Positions 36,818 through 44,429 of a stretch of 59,787 nucleotides of DNA are shown piece by piece. Numbering within the stretch: the stretch's first letter is position 1; every line of letters begins with the position of its first letter. Made by a program: the position numbers and the translations under genes. Below the pieces are notes generated by a model. It was not told where the DNA came from, made no database searches, and was given only the letters and a program-made list of their open reading frames with translations. This DNA comes from a virus: positions 1 through 59,787 of the IMG/VR virus record IMGVR_UViG_3300031521_000069, one strand, 5' to 3'.

Positions 36818-37102
36818 TTAACGATTAACCTTCTCCATTGCCGCCCAGATTTCACCCGAAATAGATTTTGCACCGTTGAGTTTGCTCGAGACCTTCCCAC
36901 TATCATCAATCGAAATATAACCATTACGATCATCGAGGCCATAAATGCGAACATTGGTCGAATTAGCCCATATTTTGCAAAGCCTTCCAATTTTTTCATT
37001 ATTGGTTTCCGCGACGAGGGCGTTAATAAAATTTTGCGCAACTGCCTTTCTTTCGTCAATAGTCATTTTATCGTCACCGACCCAGACCTTAATTATTTTC
37101 AT
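36818..37102 (-). CDS. late protein with MKIIKVWVGDDK leader
   Basis: 94 residues: leader MKIIKVWVGDDKMTIDE, then a mixed domain with NVRIYGLDDRNGYISID. Its 5' end overlaps the portal 3' end by 14 bases, and the DNA coding for KIIKV is present twice in a row at that junction. Confidence 0.78.
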   Translation of the reverse strand: MKIIKVWVGDDKMTIDERKAVAQNFINALVAETNNEKIGRLCKIWANSTNVRIYGLDDRNGYISIDDSGKVSSKLNGAKSISGEIWAAMEKVNR

Positions 37103-38687
37103 TTTTTACCTTAATTATTTTCTTGGCTTTATTTATAGAATCTGTTTCTTCCCATTCCGGCACCACATCTTCTTCCTGTGCGGCCTTCAAATTTTTAAGC
37201 GTTTTGTTTGGACGCCCCAGATAATTATCTTTATTTGCCTCTTCGGCGGCAACTTCCGGGTCTACCTGATAAACCCCATCACGTGCTCTTTCAAGTTCGT
37301 CGGCAACATCCATCGCATCCACCAAATCAACTTCATTCGCTCCGGTTTCTTTTTCCAGCCGTTCAATTTCTCCTTTCGTCAGGTTGTTAAAAATCTTCCG
37401 TTCCATAACTTCTTTCCGAGCAATCTTCAGATCGATAATTTTATTGTCCATGGACGCAGTAAGCATATCCAAGAACTGTCTATCGGTTTCCATTTTCTTT
37501 TCCGGCGATACTCTTTCAAGGGCTGGGAAGACAACGTCAAAATCAGCCGGGAGATTTTCGTTAAATAAGGACGGAACAATCCAGCGCCGGTACAGGCTCA
37601 TCAAATGGGGTTTAGCTCCGGAAGACTGATATTCTTCAATCATATCGTAATAATTGTTCATGTCGCCTTCGCCAGTAGCATCCAAACCCTTGGCACTAGT
37701 GCCAACCAGCTTTGTAACCGGATACCCTGTGGCGGCGCTTACAGTAGTATAAAACCGCTCTAAAATTTGATCCAAACCGCTAAAGGCCCCGACCTCAAAG
37801 TTCTCCAACTTCTCTTTAGTATCAATAATTGCCATGTTATTATTGGACATCTGATAGTTCATCAGATTAACCCGCTTCAAAAATGCAGCGGTGGCTTCGT
37901 CGTCCGCAACAATACCCAGCAAATCATCGACACTCAATACCGGTACGGAAGCCCGGAACAAAAGTGAGGCAATAGCACTATCAACAATACCAGCGTTCCT
38001 GACCGCCTCATAGACGTTGGATAAAATAGATTGACCCCAATAAAGATTACGCTGCCTTTCATACCAGGGCAAAAACTCACCGCCGAATCTTTCTACCCGA
38101 GAATGATGGACAATAGCTCCGGTTAAAAATAATTCTTCATCCTTAACCCCGGTCTGTTTTAAAGCAACTATACCGGCGGAGCCAATTGTATAAGTAATCG
38201 GCATCAGAAAATCGTCAGCCAACGGGTTCATGAAATTAATACGAGCGGCATAAGCTTGCCAAGCGTCAAACATCCGCAAACAAAGAAGGGAATTATGCGG
38301 CAAGTAATCGGGAATAGGATTCCTCATTGCTCCCCAGGTCGCATTAGTCAGCGCGACAATAAGGGAGCCGCCAAAAATACGTTCTGATTTCAAAGCGGAT
38401 AAGAGTAATTCTTTTGTTCCCAAATGTTCATCATATTTTTTGAGAAGATTAATCTTATCCGGTTCCCAAGACGGACAATAGATATCCCAGCCTCGCTTTA
38501 ATGATTCTTTAGGGAGCAAGTCAACAATACGCCGCCCCAGCCATCCTTCATAAATATCGACCAGCTCTTGATAACCAAAAAAGTTTTGAGGAGAGAACAC
38601 AGATTGTTGGAGACGGTCGGTTCCGCTGTTCATGCTCGTAACGAGATTGACCAGCGAATCGACCTGTTTCGTTTTGGTTATCTTCAT
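37089..38687 (-). CDS. portal protein (DUF1073-like)
   Basis: 532 residues. FFGYQELVDIYEGWLGRRIVDLLPKESLKRGWDI, SERIFGGSLIVAL, and TGYPVTKLVGTSAKGLDATGEGDMNNYYD match DUF1073 portals. The protein begins MKITKTKQVDS, a variant of the leader, and its last residues are AKKIIKVKNENN. It forms the dodecameric DNA gate of the head. It is 13 bases downstream of the ferritin-like gene. Confidence 0.87.
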   Translation of the reverse strand: MKITKTKQVDSLVNLVTSMNSGTDRLQQSVFSPQNFFGYQELVDIYEGWLGRRIVDLLPKESLKRGWDIYCPSWEPDKINLLKKYDEHLGTKELLLSALKSERIFGGSLIVALTNATWGAMRNPIPDYLPHNSLLCLRMFDAWQAYAARINFMNPLADDFLMPITYTIGSAGIVALKQTGVKDEELFLTGAIVHHSRVERFGGEFLPWYERQRNLYWGQSILSNVYEAVRNAGIVDSAIASLLFRASVPVLSVDDLLGIVADDEATAAFLKRVNLMNYQMSNNNMAIIDTKEKLENFEVGAFSGLDQILERFYTTVSAATGYPVTKLVGTSAKGLDATGEGDMNNYYDMIEEYQSSGAKPHLMSLYRRWIVPSLFNENLPADFDVVFPALERVSPEKKMETDRQFLDMLTASMDNKIIDLKIARKEVMERKIFNNLTKGEIERLEKETGANEVDLVDAMDVADELERARDGVYQVDPEVAAEEANKDNYLGRPNKTLKNLKAAQEEDVVPEWEETDSINKAKKIIKVKNENN

Positions 38688-38700
38688 TCGGATTCCTGCT

Positions 38701-39054
38701 TTATTTGGAGAGTTTCAGAATCCGTTTGGTATCAGCCGCTTTTGCCGCCTTGGAGCCGGAAGCCAAAATCAATTTAGCTTCTTCCATTCCCCGCTCGCTA
38801 AGCGAACAATCTGCTCCATCATTCAACAAAGCAATCGCGGCCCGGAATTCGCCAACATGAACAAGCTCTTCTTCGGCAATCGAATTGAGCAAGGCAGCGA
38901 TTTTTTCGTTGCGAATTGATGTAGCAAGTTGGGAATACAGATTTGCGGCCTCAAGTTCTGCGGCCAACATTTCACGCAATGCCCGGATAAGTTCTTGGTC
39001 GGTAAGTTTCCGGTCAAGATCAAGTCCGGAAAAAGAATCTGCGAATTTTGCCAT
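38701..39054 (-). CDS. encapsulated-ferritin-like (EncFtn/rubrerythrin-type) protein
   Basis: 117 residues. Two helices carry LAAELEAANLYSQLATSI and SIAEEELVHVGEF. The residues E33, Y40, E63 and H66 have the spacing (7, 23, 3) of EncFtn E32, Y39, E62 and H65, which form the ferroxidase centre at the subunit interface of encapsulin ferritins. E35 matches entry-site E34, whereas the E31 and W38 positions are Ala32 and Leu39. The C-terminal ~35 residues are a tail ending ADTKRILKLSK. It has its own promoter and is the first gene of the portal/capsid operon. Iron oxidation is inferred from residues, not shown. Confidence 0.78.
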   Translation of the reverse strand: MAKFADSFSGLDLDRKLTDQELIRALREMLAAELEAANLYSQLATSIRNEKIAALLNSIAEEELVHVGEFRAAIALLNDGADCSLSERGMEEAKLILASGSKAAKAADTKRILKLSK

Positions 39055-39089
39055 AATTGAGTTATCCTTATAAAATTATCCTTACAAAG

Positions 39090-39118
39090 ATAATAAGCGC
39101 AATATAGCAAAATTGCAA
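39090..39118 (-). promoter_or_regulatory. promoter of the late (head) operon
   Basis: - strand TTGCAA, 17 bp, TATTAT, with the TSS about 30 bases before the ferritin-like ATG. 39055-39189 holds nothing else. Confidence 0.7.
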
Positions 39119-39189
39119 GGTCAACACGGAGCGCTGGTTAATACTGGGTAATTATGTAGTAGGTTTTAAATTTTCGCAAACCGTAATAA

Positions 39190-39540
39190 TTAAACCCGCT
39201 CAAAAGCGCGGCATCCGGTAATATTTCCGGCCTCATCCCTTATTACATCAGCAGGAACGATCAAGTCCGTACGTTCGGTTACAGCACTTGCAACCATACG
39301 ACTAACAATCAAATAAACCCCATCAACTGCATCCGGCAAACCAGTAACTTCACCAAATGTTTGTCGGACAAATTTAACAATAATTTGTCCGGTTTTATCA
39401 ATATGACCGTCAAGGCCATATCCGCCGAGTTGTTCGGTTAAAGACGTAACTCTCGCCAATCCCTCCGGCACAAACTCAACAACAGACTTGTCCGGAGCGT
39501 TATATCTTACAACATGTGGGGTAAAATTTTTAATAATCAT
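39190..39540 (-). CDS. TPH-motif conserved phage protein
   Basis: 116 residues from ATG 39540 (AGGA upstream). It starts MIIKNFTPHVVRY and ends with YLIVSRMVASAVTERTDLIVP and RDEAGNITGCRAF, a pattern (NxTPHxV ... Sx.Vx.A.P.RxDLxxP...VRD..G.I.GC) I have seen in phage/actinobacterial small proteins of unknown function. Confidence 0.65.
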   Translation of the reverse strand: MIIKNFTPHVVRYNAPDKSVVEFVPEGLARVTSLTEQLGGYGLDGHIDKTGQIIVKFVRQTFGEVTGLPDAVDGVYLIVSRMVASAVTERTDLIVPADVIRDEAGNITGCRAFERV

Positions 39541-39541
39541 T

Positions 39542-40060
39542 TTATTGTTTTCCTGCAATTAGTAGTGCCATTTCAATTAATTTTGTACGAATGTCCCCAT
39601 TCATACCGGTATCAATTTTGTAATTCATTATCACATCTTTTGCTAATTCAACCAACCAATATGCCGGATAACAATATCCGGCTGTCATTTTACCATCCTC
39701 GTCGTAGTGATACGATCCGCCAGCGCGTAGTGAAAATTCGTCGCGCGCCTCGACCCATTCAATTTTAGCCCATTCACCATTTTCAAAAGACGCCCCAACT
39801 TTCCTATCCTCTAAATATTTTGCATCATCCCAATCGCAAATATTATGATTAATTGTTTCTGCAAACCATTCCCCATTAATGTTTGTGATATTATATTCTG
39901 ATATTTTCCGCAAAATCTTTCCGTCGGCGGCATAAAAATAAACAGCCCTTTCAATTGCAACTTCATCCCAAGTATTCGCGGCTAACGCTGTTTCAATTTT
40001 AATCCGATTCGACGGCCTTACGATTTTCATTGTGAGTATATTGGCTTCTGAGATATTCAT
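39542..40060 (-). CDS. hypothetical protein
   Basis: 172 residues from ATG 40060 (ATGA overlap with the upstream stop; GGAG 8 bases before). Contains WFAETINHNICDWDDAKY and aromatic-rich YHYDEDGKMTAGYCYPAYW. No family recognised. Confidence 0.65.
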   Translation of the reverse strand: MNISEANILTMKIVRPSNRIKIETALAANTWDEVAIERAVYFYAADGKILRKISEYNITNINGEWFAETINHNICDWDDAKYLEDRKVGASFENGEWAKIEWVEARDEFSLRAGGSYHYDEDGKMTAGYCYPAYWLVELAKDVIMNYKIDTGMNGDIRTKLIEMALLIAGKQ

Positions 40061-40251
40061 TCTTTGATTCTCCAATAACCGCCGTCATAATTTTGCACTA
40101 TATCATCCCATAATTTTTTAACATATTCCACTAGCACTCCCGTAGAATCAATAAATTCTCCGTTAATCAGGTGATAGCCGCCATTACCAGCAGCATCCGG
40201 CTTTACTTCTTTGCCAAATTTATCATAACTTCTTGTAATTATCTTTTCCAT
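40057..40251 (-). CDS. hypothetical small protein
   Basis: 64 residues: MEKIITRSYDKFGKEVKP ... GGYHLINGEFIDSTG ... YDGGYWRIKE. AAGGATGAC lies before the ATG. First gene behind the 40288 promoter. Confidence 0.65.
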   Translation of the reverse strand: MEKIITRSYDKFGKEVKPDAAGNGGYHLINGEFIDSTGVLVEYVKKLWDDIVQNYDGGYWRIKE

Positions 40252-40287
40252 TTTGTCATCCTTGATTTATCACTTTCAACTAATCAT

Positions 40288-40316
40288 ATTATACACCGGT
40301 ATAATCGAAAAATCAA
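40288..40316 (-). promoter_or_regulatory. promoter with TTATAC-N4-GTATAA operator
   Basis: - strand TTGATT, 17 bp, TATAAT. On the + strand TTATAC (40289-40294), ACCG, GTATAA (40299-40304) form an inverted repeat overlapping the -10. Confidence 0.85.
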
Positions 40317-40355
40317 AATAAAGAACGAAAAATAATCATAGAAAAATTAAACAAA

Positions 40356-40613
40356 CTATTCCGGTAATGTTAACTGTACCAGGCGACCGTGAGCTTTAGC
40401 GCCGGGCAAGCGTTCAACAAGCTTCTTTTTTCTCAACTGCCGGATTGCTTTGTTAACCCCGATATTAGTAACACCGATAATTTTCCCAAACTCAATGTCC
40501 CCAATGTCGCTTTGTTCCTTTACCTGATTTTCCAAATAGAGCAGATAAAGAAATTCTACTCGGCCGAGCGGGGTTTTACACATTGTCTTCCACATCTTTT
40601 CTGTAACTGTCAT
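40356..40613 (-). CDS. winged-helix DNA-binding protein
   Basis: 85 residues from ATG 40613 (GAGG upstream). Layout of a MarR-like winged helix: FGKIIGVTNIGVNKAIRQLRKKKLVERLPG, with the recognition helix in IGVNKAIRQLRKK. Probably a transcription regulator. The start is 21 bases downstream of the tRNA on the transcribed strand, so both share a transcript. Confidence 0.75.
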   Translation of the reverse strand: MTVTEKMWKTMCKTPLGRVEFLYLLYLENQVKEQSDIGDIEFGKIIGVTNIGVNKAIRQLRKKKLVERLPGAKAHGRLVQLTLPE

Positions 40614-40633
40614 TTTTACCTCTTTTTTAAAAT

Positions 40634-40708
40634 TGGAGCCGGGTGTCGGAGTTGAACCAACGACCGATTGATTACAAATCAATTGTTCTACCACTGAACT
40701 AACCCGAC
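40634..40708 (-). tRNA. tRNA-Thr (anticodon TGT)
   Basis: 75 nt with encoded CCA. Acceptor GTCGGGT/ACCCGGC (one G-U), D arm, anticodon stem ATTGA/TCAAT with loop TTTGTAA, TpsiC arm GTTGG-TTCAACT-CC. The only tRNA I find. Confidence 0.95.
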
Positions 40709-40717
40709 CCATATAAT

Positions 40718-41029
40718 TTACGCCATCAAATAGAATACAAAAGAAACCGTCGCAACTGCAACCGCTATTATAGAGGCAACAACCAGATCGGCAATTAACT
40801 CTTTTTTGTTTTCTTTGCATTCGACAAAAAGAATATTCTTTCCGTCTGTTCTCAGGAAAGAAAAACACTTCACTTCACCGCAAGGCAAATTGGCGGTAGG
40901 TGACAAAGAAGGATTATAAAAGAAACAATCCTTACAACCTCTTTTAATCTTTTGCTTTTTTATTTGTAGTTTACGGATAACTCCGTCGATCACAAACTCC
41001 GTAACTTCGCCCGGTTGATATTCTTTCAT
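40718..41029 (-). CDS. membrane protein with Cys motif
   Basis: 103 residues: a soluble N-terminal half with CKDCFFYNPSLS..LPCGEVKC (four Cys, probably zinc or disulfides) and a C-terminal TM helix (LIADLVVASIIAVAVATVSFVFYLMA). AAGGAG precedes the ATG, which overlaps the upstream stop. Confidence 0.75.
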   Translation of the reverse strand: MKEYQPGEVTEFVIDGVIRKLQIKKQKIKRGCKDCFFYNPSLSPTANLPCGEVKCFSFLRTDGKNILFVECKENKKELIADLVVASIIAVAVATVSFVFYLMA

Positions 41030-41295
41030 TTTTTACTCCTTGTTTTTTTAACGGTTGTTGAATAAGGCGTACTCGTTAATTCCGATGCAAAATGCCACGA
41101 CCAATTTTCAACTGTTTTCGCCCAGGCAACGCCATATCGAATACTTTCATCAGCATTATAGCAAACAGCAACCACCATTCCCTTTTCTTCCGATATTCTC
41201 GAATACACTATTTGATTATTTTGGAAGTGCGTCAGATCGGCCGTTTCATTCGACCTCCGGCAATGAACAATGTGTCGAAACAATTTGTCGGTCAC
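41026..41295 (-). CDS. hypothetical protein
   Basis: 89 residues with HIVHCRRSNETADLTHFQNNQ and YGVAWAKTVENWSWHFASEL; Lys/Arg-rich end. Function unknown. ATGA overlap with the downstream membrane gene. Confidence 0.65.
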   Translation of the reverse strand: MTDKLFRHIVHCRRSNETADLTHFQNNQIVYSRISEEKGMVVAVCYNADESIRYGVAWAKTVENWSWHFASELTSTPYSTTVKKTRSKK

Positions 41296-41409
41296 GGTAA
41301 ACCGGATTGTTTTTTAGGGCATCAATATCGTACCCGAGTTTTATTTTAGGCGGCGGATTATTGCACCGATCAACTAAACCTAATAACGCGCCGTAAATCC
41401 TCTTCAACA
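41246..41409 (-). CDS. small basic peptide
   Basis: 54 residues from ATG 41409 (GGGG 8 bases upstream): MLKRIYGALLGLVDRCNNPPP... It overlaps both neighbours, so start and reality are moderately certain. Confidence 0.5.
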
Positions 41410-41555
41410 TGAGTCGAACCCCTTTGAGCATTTTCTTTTTCCTCGTACATTGCTTGTTTTATCCGAACCTTTTTATCTTCTGTTTTTTGCAAATTTTCGA
41501 GATATTCTTCTGTATTCCAGGGCATCAATAATCTCAAATATTTGAACACTTTCAT
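41370..41555 (-). CDS. small helical protein
   Basis: 61 residues: MKVFKYLRLLMPWNTEEYLENLQ, then a Lys/Glu helix. GGGAGAGGG precedes the ATG. Downstream of the 41588 promoter. Confidence 0.6.
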   Translation of the reverse strand: MKVFKYLRLLMPWNTEEYLENLQKTEDKKVRIKQAMYEEKENAQRGSTHVEEDLRRVIRFS

Positions 41556-41587
41556 TTACCCTCTCCCTCAATTGTTATTTAAATTAA

Positions 41588-41616
41588 ATTATACAACAAT
41601 ATAACCTAAAAATCAA
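41588..41616 (-). promoter_or_regulatory. promoter with near-perfect operator
   Basis: - strand TTGATT, 17 bp, TATAAT. Inverted repeat TTATAC-AACA-ATATAA (one mismatch). The -35 lies inside the end of gene 41606-42022. Confidence 0.8.
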
Positions 41617-42022
41617 CCTCCGTTTCTGAAAAAACATGATCAGAACTTGTATCTATTTTTAAAGGCGTCTTTTTTACTTCCTTATATTCCAATCTCCCCA
41701 AATACCATATTAACGCCCGGCGCAGTAAATCGGCCTTTTGTTTTTCATTCATTTTTTTATCTTCCCAAACAATATCTGGGAAACAAAGTGCCAGGCAAGT
41801 TCCCTTATAAGTGCTTTCTGGTTTTATTAAAGACAAATCGGGCTTAAGCCTTGCATGCGAACGCAGCGCCTTTTGACAAATGTCGGAATAACTAATGAGG
41901 TAAGTGTCTGAATAAAATTCAACAGCTTTTTTAAGTTGTTCAAGCAATGAATTGGATACCCGGAGTTTATGTTGGATATCTACAACCAATTCCCTAAGCT
42001 TTTGTTTACGGCGGCTATCCAT
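41606..42022 (-). CDS. hypothetical protein
   Basis: 138 residues, helical N-terminus (LRVSNSLLEQLKKAVEFYSD), a Pro/Cys middle (CLALCFPDIVWEDKK) and a Lys-rich end. An HTH-like or chromosomal-binding role is possible but unassigned. Confidence 0.6.
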   Translation of the reverse strand: MDSRRKQKLRELVVDIQHKLRVSNSLLEQLKKAVEFYSDTYLISYSDICQKALRSHARLKPDLSLIKPESTYKGTCLALCFPDIVWEDKKMNEKQKADLLRRALIWYLGRLEYKEVKKTPLKIDTSSDHVFSETEVDF

Positions 42023-42035
42023 TTGTTTTTCTCTT

Positions 42036-42323
42036 TTATTCGGGCAGTTCTTTAATTCTGTTTAAAACCGCTTCTGCCCTTTCGGATGTCTTTAAATCCC
42101 GGTACTCGGCAACTTCTTTGCAGCAAAGATAATCAGGATCGTGTAACGGGCATTTACTACATTCAAAATCATAATCATCGGTTCGATATTCTGCGCAGTA
42201 TGGTTCCAAACCGGGCATGTCTTTCAAAAATGGATTGTTATGGAGCAAATAAGTAATGGAGGACATTGGGTGCCTTACTAAGAACTCCCACTTACTGATA
42301 GATAAGTCTTTTGTTCTGCTCAT
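42036..42323 (-). CDS. Cys-cluster protein
   Basis: 95 residues with EPYCAEYRTDDYDFECSKCPLHDPDYLCC: five Cys in a compact segment, probably a zinc or FeS site. ATGA overlap with the upstream gene. Confidence 0.65.
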   Translation of the reverse strand: MSRTKDLSISKWEFLVRHPMSSITYLLHNNPFLKDMPGLEPYCAEYRTDDYDFECSKCPLHDPDYLCCKEVAEYRDLKTSERAEAVLNRIKELPE

Positions 42324-42727
42324 TTTCTTGTCCTTAGTTGTAAATAGACTTTATCAATATAATCCAAATTCGCTTCTACCCGATCATTAAATTCCCTTTC
42401 GTCCAGCAGGTAGTTAACCCCGCGCAATATCATGTCGGCCCGAACAAAATCATTTACCCAAATCGCGTGATAAAAAAACTGGGGAAAATTCTGTGTCGTC
42501 AACGCATCGAAATCCTTAAAAGGAGGCGATACGAATTTTTTATGAAATCGCCCACAGGTTTTTCGTAAAGTCAAAAAGTAAAAGCCGTCGTCTTTAAAAA
42601 CAACAAACAGGTGGAATATTTTTCCAGCCTTAATATTCCGCACGGGCAATACAGTATCGGTAAATGTATATTCTCCTAATCTAAGATTTTTAAGGCACCC
42701 CACAAACTTAAACTTCGGATTTATCAT
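42320..42727 (-). CDS. hypothetical protein
   Basis: 135 residues with aromatic-rich strands (IFHLFVVFKDDGFYFLTLR). Unknown. First gene behind the 42818 promoter. Confidence 0.6.
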   Translation of the reverse strand: MINPKFKFVGCLKNLRLGEYTFTDTVLPVRNIKAGKIFHLFVVFKDDGFYFLTLRKTCGRFHKKFVSPPFKDFDALTTQNFPQFFYHAIWVNDFVRADMILRGVNYLLDEREFNDRVEANLDYIDKVYLQLRTRK

Positions 42728-42817
42728 TTAGTTCCCAATCAAATTTAATTTTATCGTTCGTCAAGATATTTTTATCGGCTCGTTTTAGTCTTGGGAATTC
42801 CCGATAATAATAGTTAC

Positions 42818-42845
42818 ATTATACACCGGGTTAAACAAAAATCAA
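42818..42845 (-). promoter_or_regulatory. promoter
   Basis: - strand TTGATT, 16 bp ending CCCGGTG, TATAAT. The left half-site of the operator is degenerate here. Confidence 0.75.
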
Positions 42846-42861
42846 ATATATGTAGTAACTT

Positions 42862-42981
42862 TTATTTAGTTTTCTTTACCGCATATTTCACTAGCCGGGG
42901 CGAATAATCCTTACAAACGGTATGTTTATACTGGCAACGGCATAAATCGCGATTAGAACAGCTATTGCAAAGATTACTCAT
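42862..42981 (-). CDS. 39-residue Cys-rich microprotein
   Basis: ATG 42981, overlapping the previous stop (ATGAGTAA). CNSCSNRDLCRCQYKHTVC has five Cys; compare CNSCSKYGTCKSC at 4779-4970, which it resembles closely. Probably zinc-binding. Confidence 0.65.
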   Translation of the reverse strand: MSNLCNSCSNRDLCRCQYKHTVCKDYSPRLVKYAVKKTK

Positions 42982-43042
42982 TGCATTCGATCCCGGCAGG
43001 ATGATTATTGTAATGCTGCGGATGATTTGCTTGTTCTTTCAT
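42974..43042 (-). CDS. 22-residue peptide resembling the start of DUF3310
   Basis: MKEQANHPQHYNNHPAGIECNE. The NHPxHY...GIEC core is the N-terminal signature of DUF3310 phage proteins (NxPxHYxxGGIECID), but the frame stops right after. TAATG overlap with 43042-43558. Likely a truncated remnant or a start for coupling. Confidence 0.5.
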   Translation of the reverse strand: MKEQANHPQHYNNHPAGIECNE

Positions 43043-43558
43043 TATTCCAAATCTCCTTCGGTTATACCGGCAAGTTCATTTAAGTCACGCCGGATTGATT
43101 GAAGCTGAATTTCAAGTCCCGACAATTCTTTTTCATCAAGACTATTACCTATTGTATCATAAAAAGTAGTTTTTTCGTCAACATAAGACGAAACCTGGGT
43201 TTGCTTTATCTTCTCCATAATATCGTCAATCTGTTGCAACTTGGATTTACCCGGTTTTGCCCGAACAAAACAATCGTCACAAAAAGAAAATTCTCGAGCC
43301 GAGTCGTGCTCAAAATTAGAAAGTTTATCGTCATACGATATTTCTTCTTTATTTACATAAAGAAAAGGATACCCATTTTTCCAAATCTTAATTACCCCGT
43401 TTTTCCATTTACGTCCACATTCGAATGCAATTTGTTGGACTTCTATCGATTGTTCGGGTGTAACCCTTATTTTTATATTCTGTCCTTTATACAAAGCCCA
43501 TCTAAAATTCGGATGAGTTTCTATCTTCTTTTCTTTGGATTTATTCACTTGCCAGCTC
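43042..43558 (-). CDS. hypothetical protein (GTG start)
   Basis: 171 residues from GTG 43558, with AAGGAG 8 bases upstream inside the thyX end. The middle has FCDDCFVRAKPGKSKLQQ; C-terminus is a coiled coil. No family recognised. Confidence 0.65.
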
Positions 43559-44428
43559 CTTGTTATATGTGATTTCGGCGGGGAAATCTGGCAGGTTAAC
43601 CAGGAGCCGCATAACTTGCCGCATTTGCGGGTGAGCCGCCTTGTCGAGGCGCAATGCAAGGATATTTTGCCACTGTTCGAACGTTGCGGTCATTATGACC
43701 TCGGTCTTGAGCGAGTTGGGCAATACCGACCGGGCTTCTTGGGGTTTGCAGCCATTATTAATCATGTAAGCATAGTATTGCTCGCTGTTTGCCATGGCGC
43801 GAAACCATGTTTGATAATTAACCCCATTAATGTTTTTAACCCAATCAAAACAAGGGCGAATAACTTGCATATTGCCGGAGCAATCAACATACCGGGTTGA
43901 CTCCTGACTAAACGACGCAACTCGGTGTCGAACCAGTTCGTGGGACACGCCCCGGTCACAGATAAACCGAACAGTCATGTAATCGGCAGCTTCCGCGACA
44001 GAATACCAATCCATGTCACAACGCTTTTCTACCGGCACAAATTCACCAAATAAATCCTCCGAAAATTTGATAAAGGGTTCTGCCACGCCGTTAGCAAACC
44101 CTCTTGTATGGCGACAAAAGGCGACAAACAAATTTCTCCAGGCTCGGACATTACCGGTGGTATCCCCATTTTCATCTTCGATAATAAAAGATCCGTGGAA
44201 CCCGTAGCAAAAATTCTTATAAGACGGATTTTCTCTACTCTTGAGAGTAAGATGAACGTGTTCCAGAATTGAATCGTGTTTGGTTTTGATCCGGGCCGCA
44301 ACAAATCTTCGCGCCGAATCTTCAGTGATTTTATCTTCGCTCTTATAACACACCCGACCGCAAAGTTCGATTTTTTTCAACGGGTCGTGCTCGTGAATAA
44401 TTTCAACGCTGGGTTCAATAATCTGCAT
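43541..44428 (-). CDS. thyX: flavin-dependent thymidylate synthase ThyX
   Basis: 295 residues from ATG 44428 (AAAGGAG). The ThyX motif RHRxxSxxxxSxRY is complete: RHRVASFSQESTRY (about 167-180). N-terminal IEPSVEIIHEHDP and CYKSED are also typical. It methylates dUMP to dTMP using CH2-THF and FAD. It boosts dTTP supply for phage DNA and fits the partial ribonucleotide reductase at 5715. Confidence 0.95.
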   Translation of the reverse strand: MQIIEPSVEIIHEHDPLKKIELCGRVCYKSEDKITEDSARRFVAARIKTKHDSILEHVHLTLKSRENPSYKNFCYGFHGSFIIEDENGDTTGNVRAWRNLFVAFCRHTRGFANGVAEPFIKFSEDLFGEFVPVEKRCDMDWYSVAEAADYMTVRFICDRGVSHELVRHRVASFSQESTRYVDCSGNMQVIRPCFDWVKNINGVNYQTWFRAMANSEQYYAYMINNGCKPQEARSVLPNSLKTEVIMTATFEQWQNILALRLDKAAHPQMRQVMRLLVNLPDFPAEITYNKELASE

Positions 44429-44429
44429 T

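Noticed and set aside
37089-38687. Anti-CBASS Acb1 function, because DUF1073 is named for an Acb1-like N-terminus in databases
   Set aside because: Length, position and sequence fit a portal; I see no His-containing 2H phosphodiesterase motifs that would support Acb1 activity.
40356-40868. A 170-residue protein spanning the tRNA (contains SSVVEQLICNQSVVGSTPTPG)
   Set aside because: That peptide is the usual translation of a tRNA gene; the real coding region starts at 40613 after the tRNA.
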